Source: Paramecium sonneborni
Taxonomy: Eukaryota; Ciliophora; Oligohymenophorea; Peniculida; Parameciidae
Assembly: GCA_905182985.1 (NCBI GenBank)
Contig: CAJJDN010000006.1
Coordinates: 893,169-957,168 of the forward strand
Reading direction: 5' to 3'
DNA: 64,000 bases
Position 1 is the stretch's first letter. Each line of letters opens with the position of its first letter. Position numbers and translations under genes: made by a program. Below the pieces are notes generated by a model. The model was not told the DNA's origin. It did no database searches and saw nothing but the letters and a program-made list of their open reading frames with translations. Below are positions 11,112 to 21,735 of this stretch, in pieces.

Positions 11112-11916
11112 ATGAATTTATAGTTAAATATATAGCAAGAAGTTTGTAGATTTGCAGATATCAATCACATATATGAGACAGTATAAAAGAAAGGATACTT
11201 AGCTTAAATTTCAAAAGAATTCGAGGACATTTTTATGAATGAAATAAATTTTGCACAACAAAGTAAATGTAATTTAAATTGACAGGACTAAGAGAAGTGA
11301 TTAGTGTAATGGAGAAATAGGGATAAAAGATTGAATATAATTAGTAATTGTATAGAAATCTGTAAATTTTTAAATCAAACTTTGATGTAATAGTTACAGC
11401 AACAATGAATTAAATTTGGAATAGACTCTTAATGGAATAAAATGTTTAATGTTAAGATTAACAGTCATAAATATTTAATATAGATACATCTTAAACTGTA
11501 AAAAGAGCAAATGATCTAACAAAATAATCTGTATCTGATTTTAAAAAATTTGCATCTAATCAATCAATTTGTAGTAGATCACCCAGTAAAATGTCATCTA
11601 AAGTTATTCCATTAAGTGAAATGTCATATTAATCAAATGGATCACCTACAACATTTCCAAAAGCAAGAAGATAATTAGATAATAGTTTAACTACAAGTTC
11701 TCCAGGAGTTGGAAAGTATAAATTAGATTAGAGTTTGAAATGTAATAAAAACAAAATATATAATATTTAGTAATTAGAGAATCTTCTCCTAATGCAACAA
11801 TAGGAAAAGCACCAAAGATAAGTTGGATTGATGAAAAAATCAAGAATGAAGATTCATAATCCCCTGGACCTATTTATAATCCTGTAAAAACCTTTTGTTC
11901 TAAAAAAATAAAATGA
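11112..11916 (+). CDS. SHIPPO/STPGR-like microtubule-associated protein
   Basis: A 250-aa product with introns at 11263-11285 and 11742-11770. The N-terminal half is helical and coiled-coil-like. The C-terminal half carries Ser-Pro/Pro-Gly-X-Y motifs (SSPGVGKYKLD, and SPGPIYNP near the end), the signature of the STPGR/SHIPPO repeat that occurs in microtubule inner and ciliary proteins. An axonemal role is therefore inferred, but only two repeats are present and they are imperfect, so the assignment is moderate. It starts 16 bp after the kinase stop and ends 9 bp before the convergent stop of the flavoprotein gene. Confidence 0.6.
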
Positions 11917-11925
11917 AAATAAATA

Positions 11926-13766
11926 TCATCCCCAAAATTCTGTAATTATTTATGAATTCTCTTCAAGTTCATTTATTTTTTAATCAGTTTAATAAGGATC
12001 ACTATTCTCATAATTTTCTAACATATCAGATATTTTCATTTAAATGTCTCTTCCTAAATCAGTAGATCCACAAATATATAATATTCCATCCATATTAAAA
12101 TGTTAATATAATTGATCTATTGTTATTAATTCTGTGACATATTATTTTGGATCTTTTCTTGAATATGCTATTTTTAATTCACTTAAACTTCCTTAATTTA
12201 AATATTCTTAAAGTTCATCCTTAAATAAATATTCAGCTTCAGTTCTACATCCATAAAATAATTTCATTTCTCCTTAAAATGGACAATTATCAAATTAATT
12301 TTTTTATATAAAATAATCTCTTTCCTATATAAATCCTCTAAGTGGTGCCAATCCAGCTCCTATTCCAATTAATAATGTAGGTACTTTTGAATTCTTAGGT
12401 AATTTAAATTTTGAAGGTTATATATATCCTTTTATTAAATCTCCTTTTTTTAAAGTTTTAAAATATGAACTACATAAACCTAATCTCTCTTAATTCAATA
12501 CAAGTTAACTTGCCATTATATGAATATTATTTGCATATTTCTTATTACTTGATGATATTGTAAAATATCTTGGTTATATTAAGGGAAATATTTCAATTAA
12601 TTTTTCTAATGTTAAATTGTTTATCCGATATTTTTTTATTAGATTTAACAAATTCTATTTTTAATTTTAAAATAATTTTTGATAATCATCTCTTCCTTCA
12701 AATGATGCTAAATGAAGTAATTCATCTTAATAATCTTTTTAATTTCTCACATTTGAAAGTTCTATTAATTATTTTTTCGTAATCAATCCAGAGAAATCAC
12801 AATATCTGGTAATATAGCATTCAATTACCTTTTTAAATATGTATATATTGAAATTGGATTTGGAAATGGCTATTTCTAAGTAGTAATAATAGTAAATCTG
12901 ATATTTTTATCTAATTTAAGTAAACTACATAATTCATCAATATCAGAACTAAACTCAATTATTATAAATATATACTCAGAGTTTTATGGATATATTGCAA
13001 TATTCTAAGCAGTTCTATATTCAATTTCTTAATTAGTAAGATCTAAAAATAAAGTAGAATTGCCTCTACAAGGTTTTAATTTTAATTCTTTTATTTCATT
13101 TACTGTAAATGTAATACTATTAATATATTTTTAAGCCATAAAATCTAGATTATCTCCTAAATAATTTTCTTGTTCTTAGGTTATTTTAATTTTAATATTT
13201 GTAGCATCTAATTAATCTTATTCACAAGTGTATAAAGGAAATAATAATTATAAAGTCTATTCAACTTCAGAATTAATCCATTATTAATAATCATTTTCAG
13301 TTTAATCTTTTGCAGAATCACCTTTACCCAAATTACACAATCTTTTAGCACCTAATTATTCAAGTCTTTTATCAAGTCTGATTCCAAATTCACAATAATG
13401 TTAATGATTTGTGCTTCCTAATGCAAAAATTAAATAATTCATTCCTTAAAATTCATTTTTATTTCTTTCCTCTTAAAATATCCATTAATTAAAACTTTCA
13501 GTATCAGCTGTACATGATCCCATTCCATAAGTTGAAACAAAAAATACATTTAATTTACATGATATTAATTCTTTTGGATTGAATTCACTTAGATTGATTA
13601 CTATTAATTAAATAATTATCATACTTTTTGGAATAAATTTAAGATTTCTTGCTACATTACCAAATTGAAATGCTAATCTACTTGAATTTCCAGTTGTAGT
13701 ACCATAATATATATATATTGAACCTCTTGTTTCTAATTAACTTGCAGATGATGTACCACATCCCAT
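11926..13766 (-). CDS. Diflavin NADPH oxidoreductase (cytochrome P450 reductase family)
   Basis: A 597-aa protein with introns at 12806-12828 (23 nt) and 13601-13624 (24 nt). It has the full CPR layout: an N-terminal FMN flavodoxin domain (YYGTTTGNSSRLA phosphate loop, VSTYGMGSCTADTESF, ALGSTNHQHYCEFG), a connecting domain, an FAD domain (RYFTISSS in place of RYYSISSS), and NADPH-binding segments (IGAGLAPLRGF, FYGCRTEAEYL, YICGSTDLGRD). It passes electrons from NADPH through FAD and FMN to an acceptor that cannot be named here. Instead of a membrane helix the N terminus reads MGCGTSSAS, an N-myristoylation motif with an adjacent palmitoylatable Cys. The 24-nt intron is stopless and in phase. 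Confidence 0.88.
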
Positions 13767-13858
13767 ATTTAAACAACTTTATTCTAATGACAATTTTATT
13801 TTATGTTTTTTTATAATATGATATTATATAAATATAATTATAATTTTAACGTAATTTA

Positions 13859-14590
13859 ATGAAAACTCTTGTTCTTTAATATCCCAAATAAAAAACCATG
13901 TATAACCCAAGCAAACCTGCTGTTAAAATTGATGCAAATAATCAATTCTTATAAAATAATGATTTAAAAATTTTAAATTAGAAAAATGTAAATGTTGTAG
14001 ATAGATTATATTAATAAGAAGAAAAAAAAAGAAATAAAATTGAGAAATTAAAATAAGAATAAGAAAGATCATTAACACCTACTAAAATTTCATTTATTAA
14101 TAAAAAGTCTTAATAAATTCTTGATACTAAAAATCTTAAACCATTTTTAGAAAGATAAAATGAATTAGTTTAAGAGAAAAAAATGAGAGCAGAATTATAA
14201 AAGATTTTGGCTACTTAAGAATTAGAAGAATTTGAATCTAATAAAATATTACCTTCAAGATCTCATTCACAATTTATTAAAGACTCATAAGATTGGGTTT
14301 AATATAAAGAATTAAAGAAATAACAATTAGCAGATGAAATATAAATAAAAAATGAATAATCGTTTAGACCATTAATTAATCCTAAATCTGTTGAAATTGC
14401 TGATAAAAAAATGAAAAAAAGTGGACTCTATTTAGTTGATTAAGCAGATCGATTAGCTATGCCAATTAGGCAAAGTTTTAATTTTGAAAAAGAAAATTAT
14501 AGCTTTTCACCTTGTATTAATGCAAAATCCAGATAGTTAGCTAATAAATATAAATTTTAAAGAAGCTAATCACCTTGGAATTAATATTGA
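13859..14590 (+). CDS. Hypothetical protein with repeated F-x-P-x-I-N-x-K-S motif
   Basis: A single exon of 243 aa. It is basic, rich in Lys, Glu and Gln, and mostly helical or disordered. Two copies of one short motif stand out near the C terminus: FRPLINPKSVEIAD and FSPCINAKSRQLANK. Related F-x-P-x-I-N-x-K patterns recur in ciliate coiled-coil proteins of unknown function. An alternative start at the second ATG (13898) would drop 13 residues. No enzyme motif is seen. It lies 92 bp from the divergent flavoprotein start. Confidence 0.65.
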
Positions 14591-14702
14591 ATATATATAA
14601 TTTATATTTATAATTATATTTTATAATTAATTCAAAATAAAAGATGGTTTTTTCTAAGTCTAATTTTGTTCAATAAATAATGGATAAATTATAATAGAAA
14701 TC

Positions 14703-17700
14703 ATGAACGATAAAAATTTTGAAGATTCAAGAGACTCTTTAGAATCGTTGTTTGAAAAATATGATAATAAATAGAATCCTTTAGAAGAAATTGGTTTAAA
14801 GATTAAAATAGATTAAGATTCCTTTGAATCAAACTCAATTATCTAAAAATCTTAAGCTATTTCTGAATAATCTGATCATTCTTTTATTTCTATATAAGAA
14901 TTATCTTAAGTAAGAAAAGAAAAAAAACTTATTTTTTAACCTGAATTAATCGAAATTAAGAAATCTAATGTTTCTGATGTAAATCATATGATAAAAGTTT
15001 AGCAAAAAACTAAATCAAAATCATTAGAAGAGATCAATAGACAATTTAAATTATAAAAAGAAAATCCTCCTAAAATACATTAAAATATATAAGTAGATAA
15101 GAAAAAATAATAAATTTTACAACCTTAATAAAAACAAATGACAAATCCTAAATTATTATAGATTAATAGTTATACAGTAAGTTCTTAAAAACCAAAGATT
15201 GATAAAATACGATAGGTTCCTTCAAATCCAATTAAAAGTATAGTTAAATAAGAAACTATTAAGGAAACTAAAAAATCAATAAGTATTGAAAAAGCTAAAT
15301 AACAGTGTCCTATTTTAAAAAAAACAAATGCTTAAATAACTTAAGATTAAAAGACATTTTAAGGAATGTTTTAAGAAAAATGTGGAATATTTGCTGTTAT
15401 AGGTAGACCAATATTTGAATTCAATTCATTAATAAAATTTTTATTTCTAAGTGATTACAATAAAGATTCTGAAAATGAAACATATAATAAAATACCTAAA
15501 AAATTTAAATCAGATATAGAATATAGTAAAATATTTGAATACTTATTTTTAAATGAATCATTCAATTAAATAAAATAAGAATTATAAAGAATTAATAAAT
15601 AGAAATTTAGAAGAATTTAAATAAAATAAGATGAAGCTGAAATAGATAAAGATGGATTAATTTTTTAAATAAGATAGTATTAATAAAATATAAAAAAGAA
15701 GAATAGAGATATAAATAATTAGTCTGAAAAAAACTAATAAAATACAAGTGATGAAAGTGATCATAAAGAAGAAAGTGTTTGTGATTTGACAGCTTTGAAG
15801 AATTATATTGTAATAATAAGCAATAAATATTCATTTAATCCTGTTAAAATAAATAAGTAATTATAATAATATAAAATTAGAATAAAAGAAAAAAGATAGC
15901 TATTTTTTGGTATGTTAATAGAACCATAGACACATTAATATATAAATTAAATAAAGATTTAAACATTTGTTCCAAGAGATCCAATATATTAGAATTGGAT
16001 ATCTGTATATTTGTTTCCTTTTGTGAAAATTACAACATAAATAAGGTAAATATTATTTATAATTTAAGAGAGTATTTGATGATAAATAAAATTACATAGA
16101 CTCCATTATATCCTTTAATTTTGGATCCAAAATCATAATAACATTTGATAGGTGCTGATAATGATAAGATTTGGAATGTAAATATATAGAATGTAATTTA
16201 AAATGGAAAAGCAATGGAATCATTTTTTCAATATATTAACTAAAATTTTAATTTTTCATAGGCGAGTGCAATATAGCAATTAATATTATAAGAGAGAGGG
16301 ATTTGTTTATTATAAGGACCTCCTGGGACAGGAAAGACTCATACATTAATAGGTTTATTATCTGGAGTATATGAATACATGAAAATAATGAATAAATTTC
16401 CAAAAAAGAAGATATTAATCTGTGCTCCATCAAATGCAGCTATAGATGAAATAATATATAGAATATTATAAGGAGGATTATTTGATAGTGAGGGAAGATC
16501 TAGAACTGTAAAATTAGTAAGATTAGGAGTTTTAGATGAAGAAAATGATAAAAGTGAAATAATTAAATAAGTTTCATTAGAGGATGTTGCTTAATATTAA
16601 TTATTTAATAAAAGTTAATTTAAAGCTAATTCAGATCAAAAGACAACTGGTGAATTAAGAATTGAATTAAGTAAAACGACTTAGACAATTAAAAAAATAA
16701 AAGAAAATGAAATATATGATGAATAATAAAAAAAATAATTAAATGAATTATGGAATAAAAAAAACTAATTAATGAAATATTTAGAATAAGTAAGAACTAA
16801 TAAAAGAAATTAAAAAGAAAATTATGTAGTATTTTGTGAAAAGATTATAAGTGAAGCAGAAATAATCTGTTCAACTTTAAGTACAGCTGGAACTGATAAA
16901 TTAAGTAAATTTATAGATTCATTTGAATTATTAATTGTTGATGAAGCAGCATAATGTACTGAACCTTCAAATAATATTCCATTAAGATTAGGAATGAGAA
17001 AGATGATATTAATTGGTGATCCTAAATAATTACCAGCTACTACTTTTTCTTCAGTTTCATAAATTACTCATTATAATAGAAGTTTATTTGAAAGAATTTT
17101 AGATAATGATTTCAAACCATTCTTTCTAGATATGTAATATAGAATGCATCCTTAAATTAGAGAATTTCCATCATTACATTTTTACGATAATAAACTAATT
17201 GATCATTTTTCTGTTTATGAAAGATTGATACCAAATAATTACTTTAATTAAAGAGTTTTATTTATTGATGTAGAGAGTGAAGAAACTAAAGATGATAAAT
17301 CATATTAAAATTTAATTGAATGTAATATGATTGTAGAAGTTCTCAAAAATATTAAAAATTCATATCCTACTTAAAGTCTTGGAGTTATTTGTGCTTATAA
17401 AGCTTAAGTTAGATTAATTAAATCTGAAATTAAAAAATAAATAGGAGATTTATTTATTGATGATATTTAAATTAATACAGTAGATTCGTTTCAAGGTTAA
17501 GAAAGAGATGTTATTTTATTCTCTTGTGTTCGATCTTCCTCTTCTGGAAACATTGGATTTCTATAAGATGGTAGAAGAGTTAATGTAGCATTAACTAGAG
17601 CTAGAAATGCTTTATTTATTTTTGGAAATGCAATTACTGTAATTTATATATTATATATTATTTTAGTTAGGACAATGTTCATTATGGAAGAATCTTCTAT

Positions 17701-18164
17701 TAAATTTACATAATAGAAAGCTATATAGATATATTGGAAAAAATGATTTTTTTTCTTTTAAAATTTTAGCTGAAGATATTTGGTTTGATAGATAAAGAAA
17801 ATTAAATTAATCATTATTAACACTTTTGAATGATAAACAACTTAATCTTTAGGAAGAGTTAAAAACTAATGAATAAAATAAAGATATTAAAATTTTATAA
17901 GATAAAGGAGATTCAAAAATTTATAATAATGAAATAAAATCTATTTAAACACCTGTTAAAATCTAAATTCCTACTCATGTTAATCATATTAATCATAATC
18001 ATATTTTTAATAAATCTAAAAAGTATCATAAATAATAATATCAACATAATAATAAGTAACATTCTCATAAAGAAAAATATTAAACTAAAAATACAAACAA
18101 ATAATAAAAATTAATTGAAAAAAATGAAAAAATAATTCATCATTCCTATAAAAAAAATAGATGA
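14703..18164 (+). CDS. Sen1/senataxin-like SF1 RNA/DNA helicase
   Basis: A 1,136-aa protein with introns at 16046-16068 and 17639-17666. The N-terminal 350 residues are Ser/Lys/Gln-rich and probably disordered. The helicase core shows every SF1 (UPF1-like) motif: I GPPGTGKTHT, Ib APSNAAIDE, II VDEAAQ, III GDPKQLPAT, IV-V QYRMHPQI and INTVDSFQGQE, VI VALTRARNALFIFG. The alanine-rich motif Ib and VDEAAQ match Sen1/senataxin and their relatives rather than UPF1. The family unwinds RNA:DNA hybrids and acts in transcription termination. The last 100 residues form a His/Asn/Lys-rich tail (HVNHINHNH), which is unusual and could bind metal. No UPF1-type CH domain is seen. Confidence 0.88.
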
Positions 18165-18460
18165 ATTATACATGTAGATGAAAATCATTTCTATTTGATT
18201 TATAAATTTATTAAGAATTCATTTTTTTTTTTTATTTTTTTCTATTCTTAATTTATATTAACTGTTTATCTAAATGAAATTTCTTAATAATGTATTAATT
18301 TATGAGGAAATTAAAATTTTAGAAACTTTTAAACAGTTTATTTTGTTTAATTGAAAATAATAACCAAGAATAAAGATGATATAATTAAGAATGGATCTAA
18401 TAACTAATTTTCTTTTTTTTAATATAAAATAATCAATTTAAATAAAATTTTATTTATTAT
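18165..18460. other. Intergenic spacer
   Basis: About 300 bp of AT-rich DNA between two tandem plus-strand genes, with T-rich runs around 18220-18240 just past the helicase stop. No coding frame or RNA gene is seen. It probably holds the 3' end of one gene and the promoter of the next. Confidence 0.5.
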
Positions 18461-19727
18461 ATGGGAAATCTATAAACATTAATAAATTATCATTCCCCAT
18501 TCTCTTATATTGATAATTTAAATGATTAATTATAAGATGAAGGAATGATAAATCATCCTGGTCTTGGATAGATATAATTATGGAAAATTAAAAAATAAAA
18601 CTAACCAATGATATTTTCTTATGTAAATTAATGTATTTATATATTAGCATGTCCATATTTATAAAAATGATTCCCATTTGATTGAATTTCATAAAATACG
18701 TTGTTAAATTAATCATCCAAACATTTTATCATATTTTGCATGTGCAAACTCAAAAGCTTAAAATATAGGAAATGTTTAATCTTAATAACTATTTTTTGCA
18801 TATTATTCCAATAATTTAAAATAGAAATTAATATAATAAAAGACATTTTCAGAAATTGAAATTTGGAATGTAAATTATTGAATATATTGAAGATAGTTGA
18901 ATAAATTGTTAATGCATTAGCTTATTTATAAGGATTAAACAGATATCATGGTAATTTGATAACAGAATCAATTTTACTGAGCAACAATAATTAAATAAAA
19001 CTATTAGATTAGCTTGAGTAGATTCCTAATTATGATTAGATTAAAAAGGATGTATTCGATTTAGGAATCATAATTATAGAAATGCTTACAGGTCGAGGTA
19101 AATGAATAATTTATACTTAAAGCTAATTAATTAAACTTTAATTAATCAATTAAACAGTTAGATGGAAGATATTCAATTTAATTATTATAATTAGTAGCTA
19201 AAATGCTCTAAAAAGATATTGCATTAAGACCTGATTTTATTCAACTTTAATAAATGATTTAAAATAGATGTAAAGAACCAATAATTTTGCAAAATTCTTT
19301 TTCTAATTTGAATAAACCTGAATTTGTAAAAATTTATAATCGTTCATAAAGACATTAAAGATGTAATTCTAATTAAGGAATTGTAATTAGACCTTAAAGA
19401 ATGAGTTAACCATAAATTAATCCTAGAATAATTTAATCTAAATAATAAAATAATAATACATAAATTAATAATAGTGTTGTGCTTTATCAATCATAATAAG
19501 GAAATATTTAAAATTAAAATTAAGAATAGCAATTTATTAGTTATGTTTAAATCTTTAACCAACAAACACCATATAAGCCAGTATCATAAGTTGATTAAAT
19601 TTCAAATGCAGATAAAGTAACATTATTTTAAAGTGGTATTATGCATAATTCATTTTTATGGCATTAGAATTCTCCACTAAAGAAATAAAGCTCTGTGTTA
19701 TAGTTTATTTTGCCATAGCGCATTTGA
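18461..19727 (+). CDS. Protein kinase-like pseudokinase with N-myristoylation motif
   Basis: A 397-aa protein with introns at 18623-18647, 18870-18892 and 19098-19122. The N terminus is MGNLQTLINY, fitting N-myristoylation. The middle 250 residues follow a kinase fold: a hydrophobic N lobe with INHPNILSYFA, then a C lobe where the catalytic loop should be RYHGNLITESILL. HRD is replaced by HGN, and the following KLLDQLEQ has no DFG. Subdomain IX is DLGIIIIEMLTGR and the C-lobe end is KMLQKDIALRPDF. The lack of catalytic Asp and DFG marks it as a pseudokinase. The C-terminal 130 residues are Q/N/S-rich and disordered. A scaffold role is inferred. Confidence 0.75.
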
Positions 19728-20009
19728 TCAATTTTATTTTGATTTTAGAAATATAAATTTTATTCATATCTATAATTTTGATATTAACTTTCATAAAAAA
19801 TATTCAATAGATATTCTAATTTTATTTCATAAAATAAATAAAAAAATATCTTTTTTTTAAAAATACTGATTATTTTACTTTTATCTTATTATAATTTTAT
19901 ATATAAGATTTCTTGAGTAAAGAAAATTACAAAAGAAAATAATTCTTAAATGCAGACTCTCCAATTTAATATATATAAAAATAAACTAGATTATTGATTA
20001 ATAATAATC
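19728..20009. other. Convergent intergenic spacer
   Basis: About 280 bp between the stops of two convergent genes. It is AT-rich with T and A runs near 19850-19860. No frame or structured RNA was identified. Confidence 0.5.
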
Positions 20010-20314
20010 TCATTCTCCATGGAATCCTATGCATTTGTTGAAAATGCATTCAAAGACATTTAATGCATCTCTTTATTTCTCTAAACAATCAAATCCCTAT
20101 TATATTAATAAATATATACAGCTGTGTAATTAAATGGATCTCTTTCTTATACTCTCATACATTTTTTGAGTTATTTCATGCAACCTGTTGAGTTGTCACA
20201 AACCTCAAATTCCTATTTACAAACTCCTTATAGACATTCTAACACAGCATCAGGTTAGTGGTGTCTTTTAGATAATACTATCAAAATGATTGATAAGAAT
20301 AGTAAATATTTCAT
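20010..20314 (-). CDS. Small secreted eight-cysteine protein
   Basis: A 93-aa precursor with one 23-nt intron at 20097-20119. The N terminus MKYLLFLSIILIVLS is a clear signal peptide, probably cut near residue 16-20. The mature part has eight cysteines spaced C-x4-C-x6-C-x5-C-x6-C-x16-C-x12-C-x4-C, so four disulfides are possible, with the rest charged and helical. The even number of cysteines and short length suggest a secreted or secretory-granule peptide. It could be a cortical or surface protein; no known family is recognised. It is too short for routine ORF detection once the intron is considered. Confidence 0.72.
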
Positions 20315-20624
20315 CAGATAATTAAAATATTATATTTATATATAATGAACATATATTTATAAATAAATAAAATTATTTATCTAATTAGAAATTTATTGTA
20401 CGATTTTGTAATTAAAAATTATAATTTTTGAGATGCATATTTCTTCAGAATGAATAAACATATTTTTGAATAGTTCAAAGTTGAAGAATGAAATTATTAA
20501 ACTTTATTAGTAACAACAAAGAATGAAATTTATTAAGCGATTTATGATTTAATCAGGAAAGCTCGATCGATTTAATTGTTTAAATTCTATAAGGAATATA
20601 AAATATTAGATAATTCAAACAATA
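20315..20624. other. Intergenic region with a broken coding-like frame
   Basis: From ATG 20450 the plus strand reads 13 codons, then TGA (20489-20491), then continues open into the 3' end of the opposite-strand phosphatase gene with coding-like composition (KNEIYQAIYDLIRKARS). It may be a gene remnant or chance in AT-rich DNA. I do not call a gene. Confidence 0.3.
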
Positions 20625-21484
20625 TCAACCAGAAAAAAGAGTTTAACTTCGATATTCTAAGATCTTAATAGCTTATTTCTATTATTATTAAGTTGTTTGA
20701 GTTTTCCTATGTTTTGGATCATTTTCTAGAATAACAACACTTTCTTCACTTAAACTGCATTCATCTCTATCTGCTTAACATTATAAAGTTATTTAAGTAT
20801 CACTAAATATTGCTCCATGAATTGATTCATAATCTTATAAGAAAGAAGAAACTGGAATTAGTTTAGATTTAATAGCCATTTATTTTAAAAATGGAATCAA
20901 CTTTAAAAGACATTTATCTTCATCAGAATCTAAAAATGAAGGTATTAATAATCCATTTTCTGGCTACATATCAAATGCATTAGGATTATTCTACAATTAA
21001 GATGGACTTAGATACTTACATCAATGAAAATTAATTAATCTAATGGTCTATCCAATATTGTTAAGTCTTTTAAGCAAATTCCATTAACAAATCTACAATT
21101 TGATCTTGCAAAATAATCAGAAATATGTCTATCTACATCAATATATTTTAAGACTTTATCACAATATGATTCATAGCCAGCAGTGAATATTATAATTTCA
21201 TAAAAAAGACTCATTTATTAGAGAAACTCCCTTAAATAAGGTCTTTTACATAAATAAACTTTATAAAGAACTCCTCTATGCTCTACATCTAAAATTATTT
21301 CATAATGAAAATTTTTGTTTTCTTTAAATTCACAATGCACTAATGTTTCATCTAAATCTAAAACAAGTGTCTTTTTTCCTCTTATTTGACTATTTTAAGT
21401 TGAAAGTTAAAATGAAGAATCCTAATTGGCAAATTTTTATTTGATGTTTTTATAGCATTTTTTAATGCATTTCAAACAATTCAT
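20625..21484 (-). CDS. SCP/CTD-type (FCP1 homology) phosphatase
   Basis: A 276-aa protein with one 29-nt intron at 20991-21019. The HAD/FCP1 catalytic motif KTLVLDLDETLVH holds the DxDxT nucleophile. It is followed by VYLCKRPYLREFL, IIIFTAGYESYCDKVL, and RSNCRFVNGICLKDLTILDR, which carries the SCP/dullard hallmark CxxxxG.xxKDL-x-xL-x-R. The last motif, IFIDNNPNAF, is the acid pair. The family dephosphorylates serine in RNA polymerase II tails or in membrane-linked substrates such as lipin. The N terminus MNCLKCIKKCY is Cys-rich and could be palmitoylated, pointing to membrane association. The C-terminal 60 residues are acidic and Gln-rich. The exact substrate cannot be assigned. Confidence 0.88.
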
Positions 21485-21735
21485 TTTAATTACATAATTT
21501 TATAATAAGAAACATAAAAATATTATATAAAAACACAAAAAAAGAAATATGAATAATATTCTCTCAAACCTAAATTAATTTTATGTTTATTGAATACTTT
21601 TTGCTTTTTACTTAAATTTAATAAAATTATTTTATGAATTTATACATGAAAGAAAAAAAGAGAATTTATAATAAAGTCGAGATAAGAATTATTTGTTGAT
21701 TTTATAATAATTATAATTATGTTATAATTAATATA

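Noticed and set aside
20450..20640. Plus-strand frame MNKHIFEQF with internal TGA
   Set aside because: An internal TGA at 20489 and overlap with the phosphatase 3' end on the other strand; no compelling splice rescue. Not called as a gene.
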